From the NCBI RefSeq assembly GCF_009363255.1, contig NZ_CP045318.1:472001-536000 (forward strand): a DNA stretch of 64,000 nt. Direction: 5' to 3'. This DNA comes from Roseivivax sp. THAF197b (GTDB lineage: Bacteria > Pseudomonadota > Alphaproteobacteria > Rhodobacterales > Rhodobacteraceae). The position numbers and the translations under genes are program-made. Positions 52,656 through 61,805 of the stretch are shown here, one piece after another (position 1 is the first letter of the stretch; every line of letters begins with the position of its first letter). The notes beneath the pieces are model-generated. The model was not told where the DNA came from. It saw only the letters and a program-made list of their open reading frames with translations, and ran no database searches.

Positions 52656-54736
52656 TCCAGCATCACGCCGCGTCCGGTCCGGGTATCCGGGCCGGGCAGG
52701 GGCGGGGTGGCCGCAAGGATCGCGGCCAGATCCGCCTCGGGATCGCCGGGCGCGCCTGAGGCCAGCCAGAGCTGCGCCAGCGCCCGGGCCACGCGCGGAG
52801 CGGCCACGCTGGTGCCCGCGAACCGCGCCACCGACCCTGTCAGAACGCCCGCTGCGCGCGCGCCTTGCGTCATCGGTCCATCCGCGCCGCGTGCGGCCAG
52901 TGTCGGTCCGGGGGATTCCCCTGCGCGCGCCAGCATGTCGATGATCCCTTCGGCGGAGAACCGTTCGGATTGCCCGCGATCCGGCGCGCCGGTCTGGGAT
53001 CGGGCCGCGGCCACGAACCACAGATGCGCCGTCGTGGCCCCCGCGAAGGCCACCGCCGTGCCTTGCCGGGTGACGGGGTTGCCGGGCGCGGGCGCGCCGA
53101 GTGCGCCCAGTTCCGGATCGAAGAGCCAGCCCGGCGCATCGAGATAGGATTGCCGTCCGCGCGGTCGGAACCCGAAAGGCGTGTCGTCGCGCTGAACCTC
53201 TGCCGTGACCAGCGCGGCGGCATCTTGCGTGGTCTCCACCTCGACCCGCCAGGCGCCCGCCGGAACAGAAGGGGCATTGTCCATCCGGTGCGTCTGTGCC
53301 AGCGCGATCAGCATGCTGGGGCAGGGCAGCGTGGCCGGATCAGGCTCGCTCAGATCGGCGATTTCGGTGCCGTAGACCGCGCCCAGAATATGATCGCCGC
53401 GCATCAGGAGGCGGCCTTCCCCCGGCTCCAGCCAGTCGAGCGTCAGCGCGGGCCAGCGCGCATCGGGCGGGGTCAGGCGCACGCGCATCCCCTGGGCCTC
53501 GGGTGCCGCGCGCAATTCCAGAAAGCTCGCCGTGCGGTCATCGGGCTGGACCCGCCAATCGAGCCGCATGGGCGCCGCGCGGGACACCTCTGTCCGCGCC
53601 ACGAGCTGGTCGAGCCGTGCATTGCCATAGGCCGCGATGACTTGCAGGCGCCCGCCCGAAAGCCGCTCGTACCGCGCGATCTCGAACGCGATCCACTGCG
53701 CAAGGAACGCGGTGTGATCGCCGGGCCCGGCAAGCGCGCCGAGGCTCAGGTTCACGATCACGGGCCGCCCGTCGCATTCCGACAGACGCAGCGCCTCCGT
53801 CGCGATCCAGCGCAGGGCGACGGCCACATAGCCTTCGGTCTTGCGGCCCGAGGTCTCCGCGATGGCGGCAGGGGGCAATTGCACCGCGAGGATCGGCAAG
53901 CGCGTCAGGGCATCGGCCGGATCTTCGAAATCGGCGCCCGCCGCGAGGTCCAGCACATGGGTGCCGTGGCTCGCGTGATGGTTGGTCGACCGGCGAAGAT
54001 CCGCAGGCAGGAGCCCGTCATTGCGCGCCCGGTAAAGTGACGCCTCCGAGATGCCGGAGGCCAGTTCCGCGTCGATATCGGCCTTGGTCAGCACCTGGCC
54101 GATCCGCATTTCCGGCAGGGGCTCGATCAGATCATGGGCTGCCGCGCGCGGCTCGGTCTGCAGCCACAGCTTCTCGATCCGGGTTTCGGTAGGCGTGGCC
54201 CGGAACCGCGTGTTGAGATAGCCGATGCCGTCGTCGATGCAGCCCATGATCGGCCCGCCTTGTGTCGCGCGGCCCTGGGCCTGCGGGATCGGGGCATGGG
54301 CGCGGGGATCGGTCTCGCTCAGGCTCTCGACGCGCGGTCCCACATGAAGAAGGTGGCAATAGGCGGGAACCTCGCCGATTTCGCCCAGCCAGAAGAAGGC
54401 CACCGCGACGCGCCACGGAAAGGCGTCCGACGACGGGGAGAGGTCGTCGTCGGCGCCATACGACGCACCGCTCGAGCGGCCTCTCAGCCGTTCCAGCTCC
54501 GTGGCCAGCGCGTCGCGTTCCGAAACCTGGAGTTTTGCCCTGGGCTCGTTGCAGATCGACTCGATAGCGGCTTCCAGCGTGGTGACCGTGCCGCAGGGGC
54601 GGAGTTCCGCGAAAAGCAGCACCGCGCGCGGATCGAATGTCGCGGTCGCCCGCTCCCAGTGCGAATAGCCATCGAAAGGGGCGTAATCCCCGGACACTTC
54701 GCTCCAGTACGTGGTCTCTGCGGAAACCGTTTTCAT
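52631..54736 (-). CDS. S8 (subtilisin-like) serine peptidase, no signal peptide seen
   Basis: A 701-residue subtilase. The catalytic triad is readable as Asp168 (MGCIDDGIG), His257 (SHGTHVLDLAAG) and Ser643 (FAGTSVAAPRVA). A 160-residue N-terminal domain and a large insertion between the His and Ser are unlike simple secreted subtilisins. No signal peptide or membrane helix is visible, suggesting cytoplasmic action or non-Sec export. The ATG at 54736 is preferred over a GTG 9 bases earlier. It converges on the haloperoxidase-like gene and overlaps it by 25 bases. An Arg- and Asp-rich composition hints at a specialised partner. Confidence 0.82.
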   Translation of the reverse strand: MKTVSAETTYWSEVSGDYAPFDGYSHWERATATFDPRAVLLFAELRPCGTVTTLEAAIESICNEPRAKLQVSERDALATELERLRGRSSGASYGADDDLSPSSDAFPWRVAVAFFWLGEIGEVPAYCHLLHVGPRVESLSETDPRAHAPIPQAQGRATQGGPIMGCIDDGIGYLNTRFRATPTETRIEKLWLQTEPRAAAHDLIEPLPEMRIGQVLTKADIDAELASGISEASLYRARNDGLLPADLRRSTNHHASHGTHVLDLAAGADFEDPADALTRLPILAVQLPPAAIAETSGRKTEGYVAVALRWIATEALRLSECDGRPVIVNLSLGALAGPGDHTAFLAQWIAFEIARYERLSGGRLQVIAAYGNARLDQLVARTEVSRAAPMRLDWRVQPDDRTASFLELRAAPEAQGMRVRLTPPDARWPALTLDWLEPGEGRLLMRGDHILGAVYGTEIADLSEPDPATLPCPSMLIALAQTHRMDNAPSVPAGAWRVEVETTQDAAALVTAEVQRDDTPFGFRPRGRQSYLDAPGWLFDPELGALGAPAPGNPVTRQGTAVAFAGATTAHLWFVAAARSQTGAPDRGQSERFSAEGIIDMLARAGESPGPTLAARGADGPMTQGARAAGVLTGSVARFAGTSVAAPRVARALAQLWLASGAPGDPEADLAAILAATPPLPGPDTRTGRGVMLDYPHSLRA

Positions 54737-54982
54737 GTCGCACACCTGTTTACACTTTACCCGGCGTCAGATTGCCACGAATCCCGCGCAGGGCATCGCG
54801 TGAATTGGCCGCACGGCGAACATTAACGGTATTTTCACGGATGGGCCGGACGGCTTTGACGGTTTGCGCGGGCGAGGCGTCGGAAGAATTGCGGAACGCG
54901 GCGGAATTGGTCACTCTGAGGCCCGAAGGCGCGGCCGCAGATCGTGTCGCCGCGCAGCGTCTCGCCGGAAAGGAGCCCTTCG

Positions 54983-56197
54983 ATGCCCAAGGATATCACC
55001 TCGGATCCCGTCATGATCTGTGCTGCGACGCGCAGCCCGCTCGGTGCGTTCCAGGGCGCGTTCACCGGTGTGCCCGCGACGGAGCTGGGTGCTGCCGCGA
55101 TCCGTGGGGCGCTGGCGCAGGCCGGGCTCTCGGGCGAGGATGTGGACGAGGTCCTGATGGGCAATGTGCTGCCTGCGGGGCTCGGGCAGGCGCCTGCGCG
55201 GCAGGCGTCGCTGGGGGCGGGGCTGCCGGTCTCGGTGCCCTGCACGACCGTCTCCAAGGTCTGCGGCTCGGGCATGAAGGCGGTGATGCAGGCCCATGAC
55301 GCCATCGCGGCAGGCACGATCGGCGTGGCCGTGGCGGGAGGCATGGAAAGCATGACCGGCGCGCCGTACCTTTTGCCGCAGGGCCGGGCAGGGGCGCGGA
55401 TCGGCCATGCCCGCGTGCTCGATCACATGATGCTCGACGGGTTGGAGGATGCCTACGACATCGCCCCCGACGGCACGCGCCGCTCCATGGGGACGTTCGG
55501 GGAGGATTGTGCTGAGGCCTTCCAATTCACCCGCGACGATCAGGATGCCTATGCGATCGAAAGCGTGACCCGCGCCAAGCGCGCCGCCGAAAGCGGCGCC
55601 TTCGACTGGGAGGTCACGCCGGTCGAGGTGAAGACGCGCAAGGGCGCGGTTGAGGTGACGCGGGACGAAGGCCCGCAGAACATCGACCCCGAGAAGATCC
55701 CGAACCTGCGGCCTGCCTTCAAGAAGGACGGCACGATCACTGCGGCCTCGTCGTCCTCCATCAATGACGGGGCGGCGGCGCTGGTCCTTGCGCGCGCCTC
55801 CGAGGCGGAACGGCTGGGGCTGACGCCCATTGCGCGCATCATGGGGCATTCGGCCTATGCGGGCGCGCCGGGCTGGTTCACCACCGCACCGATCTACGCC
55901 AAGCAGCGCCTGTTCGAGGCGTTGGGCTGGGGTGTCGACGATGTCGACCTCTTCGAGATCAACGAGGCCTTCGCGGTCGTCGCCATGGCCTCGGCCAAGG
56001 AGCTGCGGATCCCGCGCGAAAAGCTGAACGTGCATGGCGGTGCCGTGGCGTTGGGCCATCCCATCGGCGCATCCGGCGCGCGGATCCTCGTGACGCTTCT
56101 GGGCGCGATGCGCGCGCAGGGGGCGCGGCGGGGGGTCGCTTCGATCTGCATCGGCGGGGGCGAGGCCACGGCGATCGGGGTCGAGATGGAGGGATGA
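54983..56197 (+). CDS. Thiolase (acetyl-CoA C-acyltransferase)
   Basis: A 404-residue thiolase. The acyl-accepting Cys94 is in VSKVCGSGMKAV. The C-terminal motifs are NEAFAVV, NVHGGAVALGHPIGASGAR and CIGGGEA, with the second catalytic Cys. It could act in beta-oxidation or in acetoacetyl-CoA formation. AAGGAG at 54969-54974 fixes the start. The 246-base gap before it, from the divergent subtilase gene, shows no further gene. It is not clearly linked to the beta-oxidation gene at the window end. Confidence 0.93.
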   Translation: MPKDITSDPVMICAATRSPLGAFQGAFTGVPATELGAAAIRGALAQAGLSGEDVDEVLMGNVLPAGLGQAPARQASLGAGLPVSVPCTTVSKVCGSGMKAVMQAHDAIAAGTIGVAVAGGMESMTGAPYLLPQGRAGARIGHARVLDHMMLDGLEDAYDIAPDGTRRSMGTFGEDCAEAFQFTRDDQDAYAIESVTRAKRAAESGAFDWEVTPVEVKTRKGAVEVTRDEGPQNIDPEKIPNLRPAFKKDGTITAASSSSINDGAAALVLARASEAERLGLTPIARIMGHSAYAGAPGWFTTAPIYAKQRLFEALGWGVDDVDLFEINEAFAVVAMASAKELRIPREKLNVHGGAVALGHPIGASGARILVTLLGAMRAQGARRGVASICIGGGEATAIGVEMEG

Positions 56198-56382
56198 TGT
56201 CCTCCGGGCGCGACGAGAGGTTTAGCCGCGACCAGCGCCTGGCCGGGGGATGGCGCTGCACCGAATGTGGTGCGCGCTTTATTTCATCACGTCATTGCGT
56301 CGAATGTACCGCGCTCTTGCGTCGACAAAGCGCCAGCCCGCCGGGCCGGGCAGGCGCTGGTCGCGGCGGCCTCTGGCCTTGA
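56194..56382 (+). CDS. Possible small zinc-ribbon-like protein
   Basis: A 62-residue frame overlapping the thiolase stop as ATGA. It contains CTECG and HCVEC, spaced like a zinc ribbon (CxxC-x8-CxxC). The C-terminal third is Pro/Gly/Arg-rich and overlaps a strong hairpin (56329-56358), which argues against it. Unproven as a gene. Confidence 0.28.
   Translation: MMSSGRDERFSRDQRLAGGWRCTECGARFISSRHCVECTALLRRQSASPPGRAGAGRGGLWP
56329..56358. other. Strong hairpin between thiolase and gph
   Basis: AGCGCCAGCCCG (56329-56340) and CGGGCAGGCGCT (56347-56358) form a 12-bp stem with one mismatch and a 6-base loop, between the convergent thiolase and gph genes. No T-tract. It probably marks both transcript ends. 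Confidence 0.5.
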
Positions 56383-56403
56383 TTCCGCGACTGAGTACGC
56401 CGT

Positions 56404-57060
56404 TCACCTCGCGGCCAAAACCCGCGCAACCAACCCCGGCAATTCCGCGAATTCCGAAAACCGCGCCGCAGCCGTGATCTCGTCCTGCGGCAGGTGGCAA
56501 TAGCCCTCGGTGAAGAACAGGAACGGCACGCCCGCGCGCTCCGCCGTCTCCGCATCGACTTCGCTGTCGCCCACATACAGCGCGGGACCTTCCCCGAGGG
56601 CGTCCAGCACCGCGCGAAGCGGCGCCGGGTCGGGTTTGCGCACGGGCAGGCTGTCACCGCCCAACACGCTCTCGAACCGGTCCTGCAAGGCGAAGTGCCG
56701 CAAAAGCGCATGGGTCGGGGCGATGGGCTTGTTGGTGCACAGACCAAGCCGATGGCCCGCCCCGGCCAGAGCGTCGAGCGCGGCCAGCATGCCCGGAAAC
56801 AACGTGCTGAGCGTCACGCCGCTTTCATAGCGTGAGATGAATGTCTCAAGCAGCCGCGCCTGTTCGGTATCCGCAATCCCGCGCAAGGTGCGCATCCGCT
56901 CGACGAAGACGGCGGCACCGCTGCCGATGCAGCCGATCGTCTCGGACAGGCTCAGCGCGGTCGCGCCTTCCTCCGCCAGAACGGAATTGGCCACGGCCTG
57001 GATGTCAGGGGCCGAATGAACCAGCGTGCCATCGAGATCGAAGACGATCCGCGCGCCCAT
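56404..57060 (-). CDS. gph: Phosphoglycolate phosphatase-like HAD hydrolase
   Basis: A 218-residue HAD phosphatase: FDLDGTLVHSAPDI at the N-terminus, CTNKP as motif II, RKPDPAPL with the Lys, and YVGDSEVDAETA as motif IV. Gph removes phosphoglycolate; pairing with rpe is common. The ATG at 57060 overlaps the rpe stop (TGATG); a GTG one codon earlier is possible. Confidence 0.88.
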   Translation of the reverse strand: MGARIVFDLDGTLVHSAPDIQAVANSVLAEEGATALSLSETIGCIGSGAAVFVERMRTLRGIADTEQARLLETFISRYESGVTLSTLFPGMLAALDALAGAGHRLGLCTNKPIAPTHALLRHFALQDRFESVLGGDSLPVRKPDPAPLRAVLDALGEGPALYVGDSEVDAETAERAGVPFLFFTEGYCHLPQDEITAAARFSEFAELPGLVARVLAAR

Positions 57061-57749
57061 CACACCCAGACGCCGCTCGTCGCGTCGCGGATGGCGCGGA
57101 TGTTCTGGCCATAGATTTCGGGCGTGTCGACCGAGCCGCCCTTGAACACGGCCGACCCCGCGACGAGCACGTCAGCGCCCGCTGACACCACCTTTGGCGC
57201 GGTCTTGGGATCGACGCCGCCATCGATCTCAATGTGCACGGGCCGGTCGCCGATCATGGCGTGCAACTCGGCGATCTTGGCGGTCATGTCGATGAAGCTC
57301 TGCCCGCCGAAGCCCGGGTTCACCGTCATCACGCAGACCAGATCGGCAAGGTCCAGCACATGTTCGACCGCCGAGGCGGGCGTGCCGGGATTGAGCGCAA
57401 CGCCCGCCTTCATGCCCGCGCCGCGAATGGCCTGCAGGGTGCGATGAATATGCGGGCCCGCCTCCACATGGGCGGTCAGGATATCCGCGCCCGCCTCGGC
57501 ATAGGCCTCGATATAGGGATCGACCGGCGCGATCATCAGATGCACGTCCATGACCGTTTTCACGTGTTTGCGGAATGCCTTCACCGCGGGCGGGCCGAAG
57601 GTGAGGTTGGGCACGAAATGGCCGTCCATCACGTCGACATGGACCCAATCGGCGCCCCGATCTTCGATGGCGCGGATTTCGCGGCCGAAATCGGCGAAAT
57701 CGGCGGAGAGGATCGAAGGGGCGATCTTGACGGAACGGTCGAAGGACAT
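57060..57749 (-). CDS. rpe: Ribulose-phosphate 3-epimerase
   Basis: A 229-residue TIM-barrel epimerase of the pentose phosphate and Calvin pathways. The signatures APSILSADFADFGRE, VHVDVMDGHFVPNLTFGP, MTVNPGFGGQSF and EIDGGV are all present, including the metal-binding His and Asp residues. It overlaps gph and forms an operon with it. Confidence 0.96.
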   Translation of the reverse strand: MSFDRSVKIAPSILSADFADFGREIRAIEDRGADWVHVDVMDGHFVPNLTFGPPAVKAFRKHVKTVMDVHLMIAPVDPYIEAYAEAGADILTAHVEAGPHIHRTLQAIRGAGMKAGVALNPGTPASAVEHVLDLADLVCVMTVNPGFGGQSFIDMTAKIAELHAMIGDRPVHIEIDGGVDPKTAPKVVSAGADVLVAGSAVFKGGSVDTPEIYGQNIRAIRDATSGVWV

Positions 57750-57863
57750 CCGGGCATTTCCTTTGCAGCAAGCGTTGGCGCGCTTCTGCCACGCGCGCGC
57801 GGTTCCGTCGAGAGGATATGCCCCGGCGGGTCGGCCCCGGCGCCATTGCGGGCCTTCATGGGA

Positions 57864-57892
57864 CTTTCACGCGACCGTCACCGCTCTGTCAT
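57864..57892 (+). promoter_or_regulatory. Candidate Pho box (three 7-mers at 11-bp spacing)
   Basis: CTTTCAC (57864-57870), CCGTCAC (57875-57881) and CTGTCAT (57886-57892) occur with exactly 11-bp periodicity, the arrangement of PhoB binding sites (CTGTCAT direct repeats). The last copy is a perfect match. It lies in the 421-base gap between rpe and aroQ. No classic phosphate gene follows, so the target is unclear. Confidence 0.42.
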
Positions 57893-57948
57893 GCAGGCGC
57901 GCTACCGGGGCGCCATGATCCATGACACAATCCTCGGGGGATAGTCGG

Positions 57949-58059
57949 ATGATGCAACTCGATCCGCTTCGCTACGTTCTCAGCTGCTGTTTCGGAGCCT
58001 CCCGCTCCGGTCCGATCGCACGCCTGACGGGCCGGTCTTGGCGCTCCGCACTGGACTGA
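57949..58059 (+). CDS. Possible 36-residue small protein downstream of the Pho-box-like site
   Basis: An ATG-started frame of 36 codons with GGGGG at 57936-57940 in front. It begins MMQLDPLRYVLSCC and is Arg/Ser-rich. It is the only frame in the 421-base rpe-aroQ gap with a plausible start region. No family is recognised and it may be non-coding. Confidence 0.2.
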   Translation: MMQLDPLRYVLSCCFGASRSGPIARLTGRSWRSALD

Positions 58060-58170
58060 TCCCGCGGGCTTTTGCGCCACAGCACGGGGCTGGGCGCGTC
58101 ACGGCTCTTGCCCGCAACCGGTCTCGCGCCCCACAAAGGCCGCGAAGCATTGCGCGTCGGAGCCGTCCCC

Positions 58171-58611
58171 ATGACCAAGACACTCTTCCTGCTGAACGGG
58201 CCGAACCTGAACCTCCTGGGGCAGCGTCAGCCCGAAATCTACGGCCACGAGACGCTGGAGGATGTCGCCCGCGACTGCGCCGAGATCGCGCGGGAGGGCG
58301 GGTTCGGTCTGCGCGCGCTGCAATCCAACCATGAAGGTCAGATCGTCGAGTGGATCCACGAGGCGCGGCAGGAAGCGGCGGGCATCGTCATCAATCCCGG
58401 CGCGTATTCGCATACCTCTGTCGCCATCCTCGATGCGCTGAACGCCTATGAGGGGCCGGTGATGGAGGTGCATATCTCCAACATCCACAAGCGCGAGGCC
58501 TTCCGGCATCACTCCTACGTCTCGGCTCGGGCCGATGCGGTGATCGCGGGGGCGGGCACCGATGGCTACCGCTTTGCGATTCGCCGCATTCTTTCCCTGG
58601 AGGCAGGTTGA
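58171..58611 (+). CDS. aroQ: Type II 3-dehydroquinate dehydratase
   Basis: A 146-residue enzyme of the shikimate pathway that dehydrates 3-dehydroquinate. The motifs [19 protein letters not shown] (with the catalytic Tyr), [27 protein letters not shown] and GTDGYRFA are complete. The ATG at 58171 gives the normal family start; longer upstream frame is excluded. Confidence 0.96.
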   Translation: MTKTLFLLNGPNLNLLGQRQPEIYGHETLEDVARDCAEIAREGGFGLRALQSNHEGQIVEWIHEARQEAAGIVINPGAYSHTSVAILDALNAYEGPVMEVHISNIHKREAFRHHSYVSARADAVIAGAGTDGYRFAIRRILSLEAG

Positions 58612-58753
58612 GCGCCCGGCCTCTTCGGCAATCTATCGCCTGTGAACAGGGTCTTGGCCCGTTGCGCGCGAAAGGGGATTGACCGAAGGCCGTTTGGTTT
58701 TTACGCATATCGTGGAATTCAATTCTGCATAGTGAAACTTGGGAGGAGAAGTT

Positions 58754-59836
58754 ATGCACTTGATGAAAGCCGCAGTGACCAGTGCCATGATCGTCGGGGG
58801 CGTTGCCGCCACCGGTGCGATCTCGCTCGGGGCAACCACAGCCGAGGCGCAGCAATTGTTTGTCGGCGAGGCGGGTCCGAACCGCGGCGCACGCGGCGAA
58901 TCGCTGAACTTCTTCGCGCAGCAGGTCGAAGAGATGTCGGGCGGCGACGTGTCGCTGAACATCCAGTGGGGCGGCGCGCTCTTCAAGGCGGGCGCTGCGC
59001 TCTCGGGCATTTCCGACGGTGTGGCCGATATGGGCACGATCATCGCCGTCTACTTCCCCAAGGAGATGGCCGCCTACCGTGTCGCCGACATGCCGCTCGA
59101 GAACGCGGATGCCTGGGTCGGCATGAAGGCCACCGACGAGATCATGCGCTCGAACGAGGCGATCCAGGCCAACCTGGCAGATCAGAACCTCGTCTATCTC
59201 GGCACTTTCACCACGTCGGCCGTGCATATCGGCTGCAAGGGCACCGCGATCCGCTCGGTCGAGGATATCGAAGGCCTGAAGATCCGCGGCGTCGGCGCCT
59301 ACGGCGACACGTTCGGCGATTTCGGTGCGAACATGGTGCCAATGTCGATCTATGACGCCTATCAGGGGCTCGATACCGGGCTCATCGACTGCTCGCAGAC
59401 CTACAGCTACGCCACCGCGGCGCTGAAGCAGCAGGAAGTCATCGACAGCTACACCCTTCTGAACTGGGGCCAGACCGGCGCGCTGGGCGTCTTCGCCAAC
59501 AAGCAGATCTTCGACGGTCTGCCCGCAGAGACGCAGCAGGTGCTGCTCGAGGCCGGCAAGAAGATGTCCGATGAGCTGGGCCGCCTCATCACCGCCGATA
59601 ACGAGGCTGCCATCGCGACCATGCAGGAGGCTGGTGTCGAGATCATCGAGCTGCCCGCCGAGGAGCGCGCCAAGCTCGTCTCCGAAGGCGCCAAGTATGT
59701 CGACGAATGGACGGCGCAGATGTCCGAGATGGGCCTCGATGGCGCGGCCATCCTCGAAGAGTACAAGGGCCTTCTGGCCAAATACGCCGCAGAGCGCGAC
59801 GAGATGGGCTACCCCTGGGAGCGCGAGCAGGGCTAA
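58754..59836 (+). CDS. dctP: TRAP transporter substrate-binding protein DctP
   Basis: A 360-residue periplasmic binding protein of the DctP family with a signal peptide ending AEA at about residue 32. The ligand-carboxylate Arg is probably in the LKIRGVGAYG segment. GGAGGAG at 58743-58748 fixes the ATG. Substrate is probably an organic acid; the identity is unknown. A hairpin (59854-59881) follows before the membrane genes. Confidence 0.9.
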   Translation: MHLMKAAVTSAMIVGGVAATGAISLGATTAEAQQLFVGEAGPNRGARGESLNFFAQQVEEMSGGDVSLNIQWGGALFKAGAALSGISDGVADMGTIIAVYFPKEMAAYRVADMPLENADAWVGMKATDEIMRSNEAIQANLADQNLVYLGTFTTSAVHIGCKGTAIRSVEDIEGLKIRGVGAYGDTFGDFGANMVPMSIYDAYQGLDTGLIDCSQTYSYATAALKQQEVIDSYTLLNWGQTGALGVFANKQIFDGLPAETQQVLLEAGKKMSDELGRLITADNEAAIATMQEAGVEIIELPAEERAKLVSEGAKYVDEWTAQMSEMGLDGAAILEEYKGLLAKYAAERDEMGYPWEREQG

Positions 59837-59853
59837 ACCCCGCGCTGCGCGTC

Positions 59854-59881
59854 GCGCCCGGGCCGAGACAGGTCCGGGCGC
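59854..59881 (+). other. Hairpin between dctP and dctQ
   Basis: GCGCCCGG (59854-59861) pairs with CCGGGCGC (59874-59881), 17 bases after dctP. It parallels the hairpin at 27143-27165 in the sugar ABC operon and may reduce expression of the membrane subunits relative to the binding protein. Confidence 0.5.
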
Positions 59882-59931
59882 GCCCCCCCTCTCGTTCACA
59901 CACTCCCCCATACTTCCCTGAAGGTGTCGCC

Positions 59932-60453
59932 ATGCTGCGCCGTATCGAGCAATTGCTCGTCGATCTGGCTATTGCCGCCGTGCTGGGCCTCGGCTTTCTG
60001 ATTACCCTGACCGTGATCCTGCGCGCCGGTTTCAATTCGAACGTTCCCGACGCCATCGTCATGGTCCGCGAATTGATGGTTGCCGCGGTCATCCTGCCGC
60101 TTGCCGCCACCACCGCGAACCGCGCCCATATCGTCGTGGAGTTCGTCTCCAACCGCATGCCGCCCCGGGCGCGCGACAGCCTGATCGTCTTCGGGTCGAT
60201 CTTCGGCTTGCTGGCGCTCGCGCCGCTTCTCTGGGCGGGCTGGCGCGAGGTGACGCATACCCTGTCCTCGGGCGGCTATTTCTTTGGCGATCTGAACCTG
60301 CCGAAATGGCCGGGCCGCGTGATCTTCCTTCTGGGGATTTCCTTCTGCTGGCTCCGGCTGGCGATCATGGTCTGGCGCGACATCACCGCAATGCGCGCAG
60401 GACAGCCGCTGCCCGATACGGGCTACGGCCCCGCACAGAAAGAGGAGGTGTAA
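59932..60453 (+). CDS. dctQ: TRAP transporter small membrane subunit DctQ
   Basis: A 173-residue protein with four helices, the small permease subunit of a TRAP transporter. RELMVAAVILPLAATTANRAH and VVEFVSNRMPPRAR are typical of the first half. It begins 95 bases after dctP and ends 3 bases before dctM. Confidence 0.88.
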   Translation: MLRRIEQLLVDLAIAAVLGLGFLITLTVILRAGFNSNVPDAIVMVRELMVAAVILPLAATTANRAHIVVEFVSNRMPPRARDSLIVFGSIFGLLALAPLLWAGWREVTHTLSSGGYFFGDLNLPKWPGRVIFLLGISFCWLRLAIMVWRDITAMRAGQPLPDTGYGPAQKEEV

Positions 60454-60456
60454 GTC

Positions 60457-61794
60457 ATGGACGGAACCATCGTCGGACTTGTCGCCTTCGCCGCAGTGAT
60501 CGTGCTTCTGGGCCTGCGCGTGCCCATCGCCTTCGCGCTGGCAGGCGTGGCCTCCATCGGCACCTTCGTGATCTTTGCCTTCCGCACCGGGACCTTCGTG
60601 CCCGAGCGGGCCTTCACCCCGACCTCGAGCCTCGTCTTTTCGAACTCCTTCGACCTCGTGCACAGCTACGATCTGTCGATGATCCCGCTGTTCGTGGCCC
60701 TTGGCCACATCGCCTACCGCGCCGAGATCACGACGAAGATCTACCACGCCGCCCGCGTCTGGCTCGCCTCGATCCCCGGCGGGGTCGCGATGGCCTCGGT
60801 CGTGGGCTGCGGCGGCTTTTCGGCAATCACCGGCTCCTCCATCGCCTGCGCCTCCACGATGGGCCGAATCTGCAGCCCCGAAATGCTGCGCATGGGCTAT
60901 GACAAGCGCTTGGCCACCGCGTCTGTCGCCGCGGGCGGCACGCTCGGCTCGCTCATCCCGCCCTCGGTGCTGTTCATCATCTACGGCATCTTCACCGAGA
61001 CCTCGATCTCCTCGCTGTTCCTTGCGGGCATCATCCCCGGCATCCTGTCGCTCCTGGGCTTTCTGTTGGTGATCTGGATCTGGGTGATGCGCGATCCCGC
61101 ATCCGCCCCGGCCTTTACCGGCACGATCACCGGGCGCGAGCGCGCGCAGGCCGCCATCGAGGCTTGGCCCGCCGTCGCCCTTTTCGTCATCATCGTGGGC
61201 GGAATCTATGGCGGCATCTTCACCGCGACCGAGGCCGCGGCGGTCTGCGTGTCCGCCGCCATCGTCATCGGTTTTGCACAGCGCAAGCTGACCTTCGCGG
61301 GCCTCTGGGAAAGCCTGCGCGAGACGGTCGTGCAGACCACGTCGATCTTCATCATCGCCGCGGGCGCCAAGATCTTCGTGGCCTTCATCGCGCTGACCGG
61401 TGTGGCGGGCGAGATCGTGGGCTTCGTCACCGATGCGAACCTGTCGGTGCTCGTCCTGCTCATCGCCATTGCGATCATCTACCTCGTGCTCGGCATGTTC
61501 CTCGATCCCATTGGAATCATGGTGCTGACGCTGCCGCTGATGGTGCCGCTGGTGGAAAGCTACGGCTGGGATCTGATCTGGTTCGGCGTCGTCGTCATCA
61601 AGCTTCTTGAGATCGGCCTCATCACGCCGCCCGTGGGCCTCAATGTCTTCGTGATCTCGGGCGTTGTGGGCAAGGAAGTCCCGATCGACCGGATCTTCTC
61701 GGGCATCCTGCGCTTCCTGTCGGTGGACGTGATCGTGCTGGCGCTGATCATGGCGTTCCCGATCCTGTCCCTCTTGATCCCGATGTCGATGTAG
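60457..61794 (+). CDS. dctM: TRAP transporter large membrane subunit DctM
   Basis: A 445-residue membrane protein with about 12 helices. The conserved AGGTLGSLIPPSVLFIIYGI and GMFLDPIGIMVLTLPLMVPL segments mark DctM. It forms the sodium-driven channel with DctQ. AGAGGAGG at 60441-60448 precedes the ATG. Confidence 0.95.
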   Translation: MDGTIVGLVAFAAVIVLLGLRVPIAFALAGVASIGTFVIFAFRTGTFVPERAFTPTSSLVFSNSFDLVHSYDLSMIPLFVALGHIAYRAEITTKIYHAARVWLASIPGGVAMASVVGCGGFSAITGSSIACASTMGRICSPEMLRMGYDKRLATASVAAGGTLGSLIPPSVLFIIYGIFTETSISSLFLAGIIPGILSLLGFLLVIWIWVMRDPASAPAFTGTITGRERAQAAIEAWPAVALFVIIVGGIYGGIFTATEAAAVCVSAAIVIGFAQRKLTFAGLWESLRETVVQTTSIFIIAAGAKIFVAFIALTGVAGEIVGFVTDANLSVLVLLIAIAIIYLVLGMFLDPIGIMVLTLPLMVPLVESYGWDLIWFGVVVIKLLEIGLITPPVGLNVFVISGVVGKEVPIDRIFSGILRFLSVDVIVLALIMAFPILSLLIPMSM

Positions 61795-61805
61795 AGGGCC
61801 TGCGC

